64,000 nt of DNA, from contig JAZQUR010000084.1 in the NCBI GenBank assembly GCA_045631425.1, forward strand, positions 49,091-113,090, written 5' to 3'. The stretch comes from Treponema_I sp045631425. GTDB lineage: Bacteria; Spirochaetota; Spirochaetia; Treponematales; Treponemataceae. This document shows, piece after piece, positions 1 to 7,217 of the stretch. Every line of letters begins with the position of its first letter. Within the stretch, counting starts at the first letter, position 1. The translations under genes were made by a program, and so were the position numbers. The notes beneath the pieces are model-generated. The model was not told the DNA's origin. It saw nothing but the letters and a program-made list of their open reading frames with translations, and searched no databases.

Positions 1-234
1 TTTGAAGCCCAAAATGTTTACAACAGAACTTGCAGCGTCAGACAAGTTGTTAAAAGCGTCTGCAATCATTGCCACAGAAGCAGAAATTGTACCAGCGATA
101 AATTTTGCACCAAAAAGTATCACATTCAAAAAGATTCCATATCCCCCACACAAAACGCCATATTTTGTGCGAACTTCTGAATCTGAATAATTTTTGTAAT
201 CTTTGATAAATAATTTTGAAAGAAATGTTAACAT
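1..234 (-). CDS. Cation diffusion facilitator (CDF) transporter, N-terminal part
   Basis: The reverse strand reads 78 codons from an ATG at 234 to the window edge without a stop, so the gene is cut by the window. The visible part has a short cytoplasmic start (MLTFLSKLFI) and then a first membrane segment containing 'GTISASVAMIADAFNNLSD'. That is the hallmark of CDF antiporters, where the Asp of 'IADAxNxLSD' binds divalent metal (Zn, Fe, Mn or Co). Family knowledge says these export metal ions from the cytoplasm in exchange for protons; the metal here cannot be told. No strong ribosome binding site is seen. The gene is transcribed away from the neighbouring ATPase gene. Confidence 0.8.
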   Translation of the reverse strand, partial: MLTFLSKLFIKDYKNYSDSEVRTKYGVLCGGYGIFLNVILFGAKFIAGTISASVAMIADAFNNLSDAASSVVNILGFK

Positions 235-295
235 TTTTTTAGTATGTCAAAATATTAACTTTTCGACAATATGTAGAAATTAAGTATTTTTATAG

Positions 296-375
296 CTATT
301 TCGCATTTTTGAAAATTTTTCATTTTTGCGAAGTACGTTTCGCATTTTTAAATTTTTATTGATTTTGCGAAATAG
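296..375. repeat. Double palindromic repeat upstream of ATPase gene
   Basis: Two adjacent imperfect palindromes built on TTTCGCA/TGCGAAA arms (296-336 and 338-375). The outer arms CTATTTCGCA (296-305) and TGCGAAATAG (366-375) are perfect complements. A third copy lies just after the ATPase gene at 1634-1674. The second palindrome covers the -35 and spacer of the ATPase promoter, so it could be an operator. Confidence 0.8.
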
Positions 376-387
376 AAGATATATAAT
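359..387 (+). promoter_or_regulatory. Promoter of the DUF4143 ATPase, probably leaderless
   Basis: TTGATT (359-364), a 17-bp spacer and a perfect TATAAT (382-387). The ATG at 394 follows the -10 box after only 6 nt, and there is no properly spaced ribosome binding site. The predicted transcript starts at the start codon. The spacer lies inside a palindrome. Confidence 0.65.
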
Positions 388-393
388 AATTTT

Positions 394-1587
394 ATGAAAC
401 TTATAGAAAGACATTTTTACCTAAACAAACTTAAAAATGTAATGGGAACTCCAGATATAAAAGTTATAACAGGAATTCGCCGAAGTGGAAAATCAAAACT
501 TTTAGAAGCATTTATAAATCACATAAAATCTTCAAATCCTAATGCAAATATTATTCACATAAATTACAATCTACTTTCATTTAATGATATAAAATCTGCT
601 CTAAAGTTAAATGAATATGTTGAAAATCTCTATGACATCAACAAAGATAATTTTCTTTTTATTGATGAAGTTCAAATGTGTACAGATTTTGAAATTGCTA
701 TCAATTCTTTTCATGCCAGTGAAAAATACGATATTTACATCACGGGCTCCAACGCCTTTTTACTTTCAAATGATTTAGCAACTCTTTTTACAGGCCGCAC
801 TTTTGAAATCCATGTTTTTCCTTTTTCTTTCAAAGAATGTAAACAATATTTTGAAAATCTTAATAGCGATGAAGTTTTTGATTTTTATGTAAAAAATGGT
901 GGAATGGCAGGTTCTTATGTTTATAAAAATCAAGACGAACAATATTCTTACATTTCAGAAATTTTTAATACTTTGATAATAAGAGATATTTTCCAAAAGC
1001 ATAATATTAGAAACACACAAATTCTTTCAAAACTAAATGATTTTTTATTAGACAATATTTCATCAGAAGTTTCTGCAAGAAAAATTGCTGATACTTTAAC
1101 AAGCAATAATGAAAAAACAAATGATAAAACCGTTGGTTCTTATATTGAATATTTGTGTAACGCTTTTGCATTTTACAAAGTTCGTCGTTATGATATAAAA
1201 GGCAAAAAATATTTAACTTCCCAGGATAAATATTATCTTGCTGACCATTCTTTTAAATACGCTCGGCTTGGTACAAAAAATCTTGATTATGGACGAACTT
1301 ATGAAAATATTGTAGCAGTTGAATTATTACGTCGCGGATATGAAATTTATACAGGAGTTTTATACAAAAAAGAAATTGATTTTGTGGCCATAAAACAAAA
1401 TGAAAAAATTTACATCCAAGTAAGTGATAACATTTCAGATGAAAACACTTTTGAACGTGAAATAAGTCCACTATTACAAATAAAAGATGCTTATCCCAAA
1501 AAGATAATTGCCAGAACAAAACACGAAAAATATTTACACGAAGGTGTAGAAATAATTGATATAGCTAATTGGTTAGATGGGGAGTAA
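394..1587 (+). CDS. AAA+ ATPase of the AAA_14/DUF4143 family
   Basis: A 397-residue protein with an N-terminal P-loop domain: Walker A 'GIRRSGKS' at residues 27-34 and Walker B 'NFLFIDEVQ' near 86-94, followed by 'ITGSNAFLLS', the sensor-1-like motif of this family. The second half has a DUF4143-type winged-helix and nuclease-like region ('GRTYENIVAVELLRRGYEI' then 'EIDFVA'). These ATPases are widespread orphan genes in host-associated bacteria and archaea and their role is not known. The gene stands alone and is bounded on both sides by the same palindromic repeat, which suggests either autoregulation or acquisition as a unit. The start follows the -10 box by 6 nt. Confidence 0.85.
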   Translation: MKLIERHFYLNKLKNVMGTPDIKVITGIRRSGKSKLLEAFINHIKSSNPNANIIHINYNLLSFNDIKSALKLNEYVENLYDINKDNFLFIDEVQMCTDFEIAINSFHASEKYDIYITGSNAFLLSNDLATLFTGRTFEIHVFPFSFKECKQYFENLNSDEVFDFYVKNGGMAGSYVYKNQDEQYSYISEIFNTLIIRDIFQKHNIRNTQILSKLNDFLLDNISSEVSARKIADTLTSNNEKTNDKTVGSYIEYLCNAFAFYKVRRYDIKGKKYLTSQDKYYLADHSFKYARLGTKNLDYGRTYENIVAVELLRRGYEIYTGVLYKKEIDFVAIKQNEKIYIQVSDNISDENTFEREISPLLQIKDAYPKKIIARTKHEKYLHEGVEIIDIANWLDGE

Positions 1588-1633
1588 GGTTTTTCCACAC
1601 CTTTAGTGACAAATACATTTATAAATCAAATCC

Positions 1634-1674
1634 CTATTTCGCATTTTTGAAATTTTTTCATTTTTGCGAAATAG
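1634..1674. repeat. Palindromic repeat copy downstream of ATPase gene
   Basis: Perfect 10-bp inverted repeat CTATTTCGCA (1634-1643) / TGCGAAATAG (1665-1674), with a centre almost identical to the copy at 296-332. It also contains the stop codon and last codons of the ABC permease gene on the opposite strand. Confidence 0.8.
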
Positions 1675-2503
1675 ATTTCCCCCGTACAAAAAACAACATC
1701 ACCAAAATCACACAATATGGAACAGCCAACAAAACTGTGGAATTGATGTTTGCAAAAATGCCACCGAAAATCACTGAAATGTTGTTTATACTGTACTCTA
1801 GCATTGCGTAAAAAATCGTGGCTAAAATCACACCAAAAGGTGATTTTTTCCCAATAAAAACTAGAGCTAACGCAATCCAGCCTCGCCCTGCACACACATT
1901 TGGCACAAAGGCTGCAAACTTCAAGGTACACAAAATCCCAGAAAAACTTGCTAAAACAGAAGCAGCCACCCAGGAAAAAATCCAAAAATTTTCTTGCTTT
2001 ATGCCACAGGAAAATAACACATCTTTTTCGCTTCCAGAAACTTTTAAAATCCGTCCAGCCTTTGTGAACTTTAGAAAAAGCACAAGACAAAGCAAAACCG
2101 CAAAAATCCAAAAGAAAAGCCCAGTTTGCCACGATTTAATAACAGAACTTGTAAAAATATTTGTGCCAGTTACAACTTCTGTTACAAGGCTTTTTGTGCC
2201 AAAAACAGATTCTGACAAAAGACTAATTACACCAGAAATCACAAGATTTATTCCAAGCCCTGCAATAAAGGGATTTAACGTTAATTTTGCAACACAAAAT
2301 GATGAGGCAAAAACAAAGAGTCCGCTGCACAAAAAGGTGAAAGCAAAGGCCACGTATAAATTACCAAAAGCAATGGAAAAGAAAAAAAACAAAAAGCTAG
2401 AAAGATTTACAAGCCCTTCCAAAAAAACTGCCAAAACTCCAGCGTATTCAGAAACCAAAGCGGCAAAAGAAAGTGGTAAAAGCAAAGCCAAAGTATAAAT
2501 CAT
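1658..2503 (-). CDS. BMP-type ABC transporter, second permease
   Basis: A 281-residue, very hydrophobic protein with about eight membrane segments and the conserved 'SEYAGVLAVFLEGLVNLSSF' region typical of permeases of the YufQ/RfuD type in BMP-family importers. It would form half of the membrane channel with the permease encoded just upstream. Its ATG overlaps the stop codon of that gene (ATGA, 2500-2503), which implies translational coupling. The last four codons and the stop lie inside the palindromic repeat at 1634-1674, so the C-terminal end seems to have been set by that repeat. Last gene of the four-gene operon that starts at 5972. Confidence 0.85.
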   Translation of the reverse strand: MIYTLALLLPLSFAALVSEYAGVLAVFLEGLVNLSSFLFFFFSIAFGNLYVAFAFTFLCSGLFVFASSFCVAKLTLNPFIAGLGINLVISGVISLLSESVFGTKSLVTEVVTGTNIFTSSVIKSWQTGLFFWIFAVLLCLVLFLKFTKAGRILKVSGSEKDVLFSCGIKQENFWIFSWVAASVLASFSGILCTLKFAAFVPNVCAGRGWIALALVFIGKKSPFGVILATIFYAMLEYSINNISVIFGGIFANINSTVLLAVPYCVILVMLFFVRGKSISQK

Positions 2504-3429
2504 CTTTTTCCCCCATTTTTACAAGAAACCTTGAAATCAAAAGATTTTTTAGAAGTGATAAAAAACAAAATCACGCCTTGGAAAAGCAAAAACACGTCGC
2601 TGTTAAAATCTGTAAAAAGGGAAAGTTGGTCGCCCCAAGTTAAAAGAAAGCTCAAAAGCAAAGCCACAGGCAAAAGCAAACCTTTTTTTCGATTTGCGAT
2701 TAAAGCGATTGTCAAACCGTTCCAGCCAAACTGACTGTAAAATCCGCTGTGGCACATGTAATAAGTGCCAGTTACAGCGAAAAATCCACACAAAGCGTAA
2801 AGGCCGCCACTTAGCAAAAGCCCAAAGTTTTGGTTTGCTTCCACAGAAAATCCAGAATACAGTGCAAACTCTTTTTCAGAGCCACAAGTTCTAAAAATCT
2901 TTCCTTTTTTTGTGTGATATAAAAAATAAAATCCAACTCCAAAGCAAACCAATATTAAAATCAAACTGATATTTAGCTTTGAAGGTTTCAAAATCACTGG
3001 TAATCTAAAAAATTGATTTATAGATTCTGTGGCAAGAAGATTTTCAGCTTTATCTCGGAATGGGCCTCCAATCAAAAAGTTTAAAATCGGAATTACAGCG
3101 CTGGAAACCAAAAAACTAGAAAGCAAAACATCAATTTTTGAAAGTTTTTTTAGCAAAATTGATATTAGCATTAAAATCATTCCAGAAGCGAAAGCTGAAA
3201 CAAGGGCAAAAATCCACAAGCAAGATTTGCCAAAAATCCCCATATCAAATTGGTTTGCAAAATTCCCAAGAATGATGGCAGTTATAAATCCTCCAAGATA
3301 AACTTGTCCTTCTCCACCAAGATTTATATTTTTTGTTTTTAGGGCAAAAAAACTTCCAGAAGATGCCACAACTAAAAGAGAAAAAAGATTTAATATTGTT
3401 CCAATATAATATGGCGAAAATAAACTCAT
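2500..3429 (-). CDS. BMP-type ABC transporter, first permease
   Basis: A 309-residue membrane protein with roughly eight hydrophobic segments. Near residue 36 it has 'NLGGEGQVYLGGF', matching the conserved 'NIGxEGQxxxGA' motif of YufP/RfuC-type permeases. It is predicted to pair with the 281-residue permease downstream and to be driven by the double-domain ATPase encoded upstream, 40 nt away. The family imports nucleosides or riboflavin-like compounds; the substrate cannot be read from the permease. The ATG at 3429 has a modest AGAAGA purine run before it. Confidence 0.85.
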   Translation of the reverse strand: MSLFSPYYIGTILNLFSLLVVASSGSFFALKTKNINLGGEGQVYLGGFITAIILGNFANQFDMGIFGKSCLWIFALVSAFASGMILMLISILLKKLSKIDVLLSSFLVSSAVIPILNFLIGGPFRDKAENLLATESINQFFRLPVILKPSKLNISLILILVCFGVGFYFLYHTKKGKIFRTCGSEKEFALYSGFSVEANQNFGLLLSGGLYALCGFFAVTGTYYMCHSGFYSQFGWNGLTIALIANRKKGLLLPVALLLSFLLTWGDQLSLFTDFNSDVFLLFQGVILFFITSKKSFDFKVSCKNGGKR

Positions 3430-3469
3430 TTTCTTCTATATAATTTCCCAAATCTTCGTTTTAATTTTT

Positions 3470-4978
3470 TTAAATTGATATACAAAGGTTACTGATTTTT
3501 TCTATTTGTACATCATCCACAGAAAGCACTAATATTGCCTTTCCCTCTTTTTTTAGCTTTTCCAAAGTGAAAACCAGCTCTTCAATTCCTGCAAAGTCTA
3601 ATCCGCTTGTGGGATTTGAAAAAATCATAAAATCCCCCCCAAAGGACAACTCTCGCTGCAAAATTAGCCGTTGAAGCATTCCCCCAGAAAGACTTTTTAC
3701 TTTTGTAGAAGGTTTTGCATCAATTTTTGCCTTTTTTATAAAATCTGAAACCGACTTTACTTTTATGGAATTTTCCCCAAGAAATAAATCTTTCACTTCC
3801 AAAGAATTTGGTGAGCCCCGATTTATTTTATCTGACGGAATTATACTTGTTCCCTTTTTGCGTAAAAGCCTTGTATCAAATTTTGGCTTAGTATCCTTTG
3901 TAAAAGTTTTTCCTGCAAAATAGATTTTTCCCTTTGAAAATCCTTTCATTCCAGAAACCACATCTTCTAGCAAAGAAAGACCTGTTTCCCATTGACCTTT
4001 TACGCAAGTAATTTCCCCTTTTTTCACAGAAAAGCTCAAATCTTCTATTTTTGATAATGGACTTTCGTAGGCAAAAAGATTTTCCACCGCAAAAACAAGC
4101 TTTTCTTTAGAATCAACTTGGGAAGCGGACTCGCCTAGGAAACAAGAAGCGTCTTGGAAAGCGGTGTTCTCAGAATCAGCTGGTACACTAGAATCGCCCA
4201 AGGAAACAGAACTCCCTCGAGAAGCGGCGGTTTCAGAACCGGCTTCATCAAAGCTAAAAAGTTCTACTCGCTTACGGGCATCTTCCCCAATTATAGGAGA
4301 TTTTTCCTTTTGCAAAAACACAATTTCATCAGACAGCGAAATTGCTTCTTCTTTATGATGGGTTATTAAAATGACAATTTTTCCAGCATTTTTAAAATCT
4401 CTAATTATTTTAAATAAAACTTCTTTTTCTTCTTTTGATAAACTGGCTGTGGGCTCGTCTAAAATCAAAATATCCTTTTCCAAAAACAAAGCCCGAGCCA
4501 AACACACAAAAAACTTCTCCGATGCCCTGCAATCTTTGCCTTTTTTCTGCAAATCTAAAAAAATTCCCATTTCCAAAAGTTGATTTTGCACCTTTTCCAC
4601 AACTTTTGATTTTTCCACAAAAAACGGGGATAAAGTTTTTCCATCCCCTAAAAAAATATTTTCCCACACTGGCAAATCTTTGCAAACTGTGGGATTTTGA
4701 GAGACAATTCCGATTTTATGTTTTATTGCATCCTTTGGTGAATTGATATTTAACTCAATTTGATTTTCAGAGTTTTTATAAACTCCAAAAAACTTTCCCT
4801 TATCAGCCTTTATTTCCCCAGAAATGATTTTCGCCAAAGTAGACTTTCCAGAGCCATTTTCACCAAGAAGGGCATAAACCTTCCCCCTTGCAAAAGAAAG
4901 ATTTATGCCCAATAAGACTGATTTTTCACCAAAAGATTTTGAAATATCCTTAAGGATAAGAGATTTCAAGTTCTCCAC
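3470..4978 (-). CDS. BMP-type ABC transporter, fused double ATPase with one degenerate site
   Basis: A 502-residue protein with two nucleotide-binding domains. Domain 1 has Walker A 'GENGSGKST' (39-47), Walker B 'ILILDEPTA' (170-178) and 'ITHH' (205-208), but its signature is lost ('CRASEKFF', about 150-157). Domain 2 keeps the signature 'LSGGMLQR' (430-437), but Walker A is 'GQWETGLS' without Lys, Walker B ends in 'SNPTSGLD' without the catalytic Glu, and the switch His is missing. Because Walker A of one domain pairs with the signature of the other, exactly one composite site remains intact. The linker (248-289) holds two diverged 21-residue repeats. Start taken as GTG 4978, overlapping the upstream gene by 29 nt; TTG 4969 with GGAG before it is an alternative. 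Confidence 0.85.
   Translation of the reverse strand: MENLKSLILKDISKSFGEKSVLLGINLSFARGKVYALLGENGSGKSTLAKIISGEIKADKGKFFGVYKNSENQIELNINSPKDAIKHKIGIVSQNPTVCKDLPVWENIFLGDGKTLSPFFVEKSKVVEKVQNQLLEMGIFLDLQKKGKDCRASEKFFVCLARALFLEKDILILDEPTASLSKEEKEVLFKIIRDFKNAGKIVILITHHKEEAISLSDEIVFLQKEKSPIIGEDARKRVELFSFDEAGSETAASRGSSVSLGDSSVPADSENTAFQDASCFLGESASQVDSKEKLVFAVENLFAYESPLSKIEDLSFSVKKGEITCVKGQWETGLSLLEDVVSGMKGFSKGKIYFAGKTFTKDTKPKFDTRLLRKKGTSIIPSDKINRGSPNSLEVKDLFLGENSIKVKSVSDFIKKAKIDAKPSTKVKSLSGGMLQRLILQRELSFGGDFMIFSNPTSGLDFAGIEELVFTLEKLKKEGKAILVLSVDDVQIEKISNLCISI
4112..4237 (-). repeat. 63-bp imperfect tandem repeat inside the ABC ATPase gene
   Basis: Two adjacent 63-bp units encode residues 248-268 and 269-289 of the double ATPase. 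Both begin Ser-Glu, share an internal Leu-Gly-Asp/Glu-Ser and end in Asp. The segment is visibly richer in G+C than its surroundings and codes for a Ser/Ala-rich linker between the two ATPase domains. Confidence 0.7.
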
Positions 4979-5972
4979 TTACAATTTTTCCGTATTCATC
5001 TAAGATTTTTTCTTGAACTGATTTATCAACCCAAGTTGTAAAGTTAATGTCATCATCAACAAAACTTACATAACCTTCTTTTATCCCAACAGTTTTTGCA
5101 GTTCCAAATTCAGTTTTTCCTTCAAGAAATGCTTTTGTAACTTCGTAAGCGGCGTCGGCTTGTTTCATAATTGTGCTAGAAACCACGTAACCTGGAGCTT
5201 TATTGTAGCCGTTATCATCAAACCAAGTGATATAAAAACCAAGTTCCTTTGCAGCAGCGATTACACCTTGAGAACCAGCCCCGCAAATTGGAAGAATTAC
5301 GTCTACACCATCTTTGTATAAAGCTCTTGCAAGTTCAGAAGCCTTTTCTGCGTCAGCCCAACTGCCAACAACTTTGAACTCCACAGTAATGCTTGGATCC
5401 ACAGCAGCTGCCCCTTCTGCAAAAGCTGGTAAAATTACTTCATTCATTACAGGATATTCTTGGGCCGCAATCAAAGCGATTTTTTTAGCAGGATTTGCGT
5501 AATCCATAGAAGAAGTTGTTACCAAACCAGCCACAAAACCAGCAATATATCCTTGTTCTTTTTGATTGTAGCGTAAAGTTACAACATTTGGATTTCCTTC
5601 CAAATATCCGTCTAATAAAAGCCATTTTACGCTTGGAAATTGCTCTGTCAAAGGCTCAACCAAAGCTGGTAATGATGGATTTGATGAAATGATTGCATCA
5701 TATTTTCCAGAACTTGCCAAAGCTGTAAGTTTTCCAGCCCACTCTGCTTGGTTTGTTCCCGCTTCAATAACTGTAAGCTCTGCACTTTCTCCAGCTTCTG
5801 AACAAGCTTTTTCCACACCAGAAACCAACATCTCGTAAACTGGATTTCCAGAAACAACACCAGGCACAAATACAGCCACAGATTTTTCATTTGATTTTTC
5901 AGCGTTTTTTGAACAGCCAAAAACACAACATACTAAACAAATTAATAAAACAATTTTTTTTATTTCTCTCAT
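4950..5972 (-). CDS. BMP-family substrate-binding lipoprotein (PnrA/RfuA type)
   Basis: A 340-residue lipoprotein. The N-terminus is a short basic stretch, a hydrophobic core and a lipobox ending 'VFGC' (Cys about 20), so it should be exported and lipid-anchored. The mature part matches the Bmp/PnrA family: 'SVAVFVPGVVSGNPVYE', 'DAIISSNPSLPALVEP', 'KWLLLDG', 'QGYIAGFVAGL' and 'ILPICGAGSQGVIAAA'. Relatives in treponemes bind purine nucleosides (PnrA/TmpC) or riboflavin (RfuA); the ligand here is uncertain. First gene of the transporter operon. ATG 5972 is chosen over the TTG at 6008 because that TTG is part of a TTGACA box of a well-formed promoter. Confidence 0.88.
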   Translation of the reverse strand: MREIKKIVLLICLVCCVFGCSKNAEKSNEKSVAVFVPGVVSGNPVYEMLVSGVEKACSEAGESAELTVIEAGTNQAEWAGKLTALASSGKYDAIISSNPSLPALVEPLTEQFPSVKWLLLDGYLEGNPNVVTLRYNQKEQGYIAGFVAGLVTTSSMDYANPAKKIALIAAQEYPVMNEVILPAFAEGAAAVDPSITVEFKVVGSWADAEKASELARALYKDGVDVILPICGAGSQGVIAAAKELGFYITWFDDNGYNKAPGYVVSSTIMKQADAAYEVTKAFLEGKTEFGTAKTVGIKEGYVSFVDDDINFTTWVDKSVQEKILDEYGKIVSGELEISYP

Positions 5973-5979
5973 AATTAAA

Positions 5980-6026
5980 ATGATAGTTTGATATCCAATT
6001 ATTGTCAAGATAGTTTTATATCAAAC
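5980..6026 (-). promoter_or_regulatory. Promoter and inverted-repeat operator of the BMP transporter operon
   Basis: On the reverse strand: TTGACA (6008-6003), 17-bp spacer, TATCAT (5985-5980), then 7 nt to the ATG at 5972, so a leaderless start is expected. A perfect 9-bp inverted repeat GTTTGATAT (5986-5994) / ATATCAAAC (6018-6026) straddles the -35 box and abuts the -10 box, a good place for a repressor. A second half-similar AACTATC repeat is also present. Confidence 0.65.
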
Positions 6027-6056
6027 TAAATATTTTCTTTTTGGACGATTCCTTCC

Positions 6057-6130
6057 TAATTCTTAATTCCTAATTCCCAATCCTTCCAAATTAACTTAAC
6101 TCAGAATTCTGAATTCCGAATTCTGAATTT
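6057..6130. repeat. Simple AATTC-rich repeats
   Basis: Repeated 'TAATTCcTAATTCC' units (about 6057-6080), followed by the palindrome TCAGAATTCTGA (6101-6112) and a further 'GAATTCTGAATT'. They lie between two divergent promoters. No function is apparent. Confidence 0.5.
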
Positions 6131-6134
6131 ATAA

Positions 6135-6163
6135 TTGAAACTCTCCCTAATAATCTGTAAACT
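6135..6163 (+). promoter_or_regulatory. Promoter of the 6171 operon, probably leaderless
   Basis: TTGAAA (6135-6140), 17-bp spacer, TAAACT (6158-6163), then 7 nt to the ATG at 6171 with no ribosome binding site. Confidence 0.6.
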
Positions 6164-6170
6164 ATAAACC

Positions 6171-6746
6171 ATGACATACAATTACAATCTAAAAGCAAAC
6201 AAAAATGGCTATGTTCCATTTTTATTTATCGCAGTAATAGTTTTGGGTGCACTAAGCACATTTTTATTTTTAAGCACTGTTACAGCTGTTATCATTACAG
6301 CTATTGCAATTTGGGCAGCAGTGAAAATGTCCTTTTCCCTACGAAAGATTCTTTCATCAAGAATTGAAACCTACACAGAGGGATTCAATGTTTTCCTATC
6401 AGACGGAACAAAACTTGAGTTTGAATACAAATTAATCACTCACGCAGGTTTTATCACAAACAGCGGTTTTGTATTTGCATACGAAGCCTCCTTGGACAGA
6501 ATCGTTCAACTTCCAAAAGTATTTATCAACTTTGAAAACTTTGTTGAAGAACTAAAAGAAAACACAACTTGCTACAAAGATTACACTTTGGAAGAAGGTC
6601 AATCTATCATCGATTGGTTAAAAGCTGATCTTGGTATCACTGAAAAAGAAGAAAATAGCGATAACGAGATTTCAGAGACCACATCTGATAATGCAGAAAC
6701 TGAAAATCCTGAAATCGATAATACTTCAGAAAATGAGGAAAACTAA
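6171..6746 (+). CDS. Hypothetical membrane protein with acidic C-terminal tail
   Basis: I do not recognise a named family. The 191-residue protein has two close hydrophobic segments (about residues 14-50: 'VPFLFIAVIVLGALSTFLFL' and the one after it), then a soluble domain with alternating beta-strand-like stretches that could be PH-like. It ends with about 35 residues rich in Glu, Asp and Asn. It is the first gene of a close run with the ASCH protein (3-nt gap) and the radical SAM protein (9-nt gap), so the three probably share the promoter at 6135-6163. Start: the only ATG placed after the promoter, apparently leaderless. Confidence 0.65.
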   Translation: MTYNYNLKANKNGYVPFLFIAVIVLGALSTFLFLSTVTAVIITAIAIWAAVKMSFSLRKILSSRIETYTEGFNVFLSDGTKLEFEYKLITHAGFITNSGFVFAYEASLDRIVQLPKVFINFENFVEELKENTTCYKDYTLEEGQSIIDWLKADLGITEKEENSDNEISETTSDNAETENPEIDNTSENEEN

Positions 6747-6749
6747 AAT

Positions 6750-7208
6750 ATGACTAAAGTAGAAGAATTTTGGTTTGAATATCTTGAAAAAAACAAACTT
6801 CCAAAAAACACTCCATATTCTGGAGAATTTGTTCTTGGGGAAGATGAAGTTATGTGTCTTGAATTAACTGCACTTGTGCTAAACGGAAAAAAAACAGCAA
6901 CTTGTAGTGCTTTAGACAGTTTTATCATTGATAACGAACCACTACCAAAAGTTGGAAGCACTTACGTTGTTACAGACCATAACGATATTCCTCTTGGAAT
7001 TATCCAAACTACAAATGTAAATATTTTGCCATACAATCAAGTTACTTGGGAAATGGCAGCAAAAGAAGGTGAAGACGAAAACCTAGAAAGTTGGCGTGCA
7101 AACCACGATGAGTTTTTTGAATATGATGCAGATATTATGGGTTACGACTTTACCCCAGATATGCCAGTAGTTTTTGAAGAATTCAAACTCTTATACAAAA
7201 AAGGATAA
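6750..7208 (+). CDS. ASCH domain protein
   Basis: A 152-residue soluble protein whose sequence follows the ASCH fold: 'GKKTATCSAL' (the substrate-loop region with Lys and Thr), 'VGSTYVVTDHNDIPLGII' and the late 'AAKEGEDENLESWRANHDEFF'. The last motif is typical of the YqfB/DUF984-type subfamily. ASCH proteins are PUA-like and thought to bind RNA; one branch (YqfB) hydrolyses N4-acetylcytidine. Which activity applies here is open. It lies 3 nt after the membrane-protein gene and 9 nt before the radical SAM gene. Confidence 0.82.
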   Translation: MTKVEEFWFEYLEKNKLPKNTPYSGEFVLGEDEVMCLELTALVLNGKKTATCSALDSFIIDNEPLPKVGSTYVVTDHNDIPLGIIQTTNVNILPYNQVTWEMAAKEGEDENLESWRANHDEFFEYDADIMGYDFTPDMPVVFEEFKLLYKKG

Positions 7209-7217
7209 TTCCCGCTT

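Noticed and set aside
1818..2498. 226-codon open frame on the + strand opposite the ABC permease
   Set aside because: Lys/Thr-rich, low-information shadow of a strongly conserved permease on the other strand.
4950..6008. TTG 6008 as start of the BMP lipoprotein
   Set aside because: It lies in the TTGACA box, would put 12 residues before the signal peptide and has no ribosome site.
6057..6130. AATTC-rich repeats as a terminator or regulatory array
   Set aside because: They form no stable GC stem and have no T-run; more likely simple-sequence drift.
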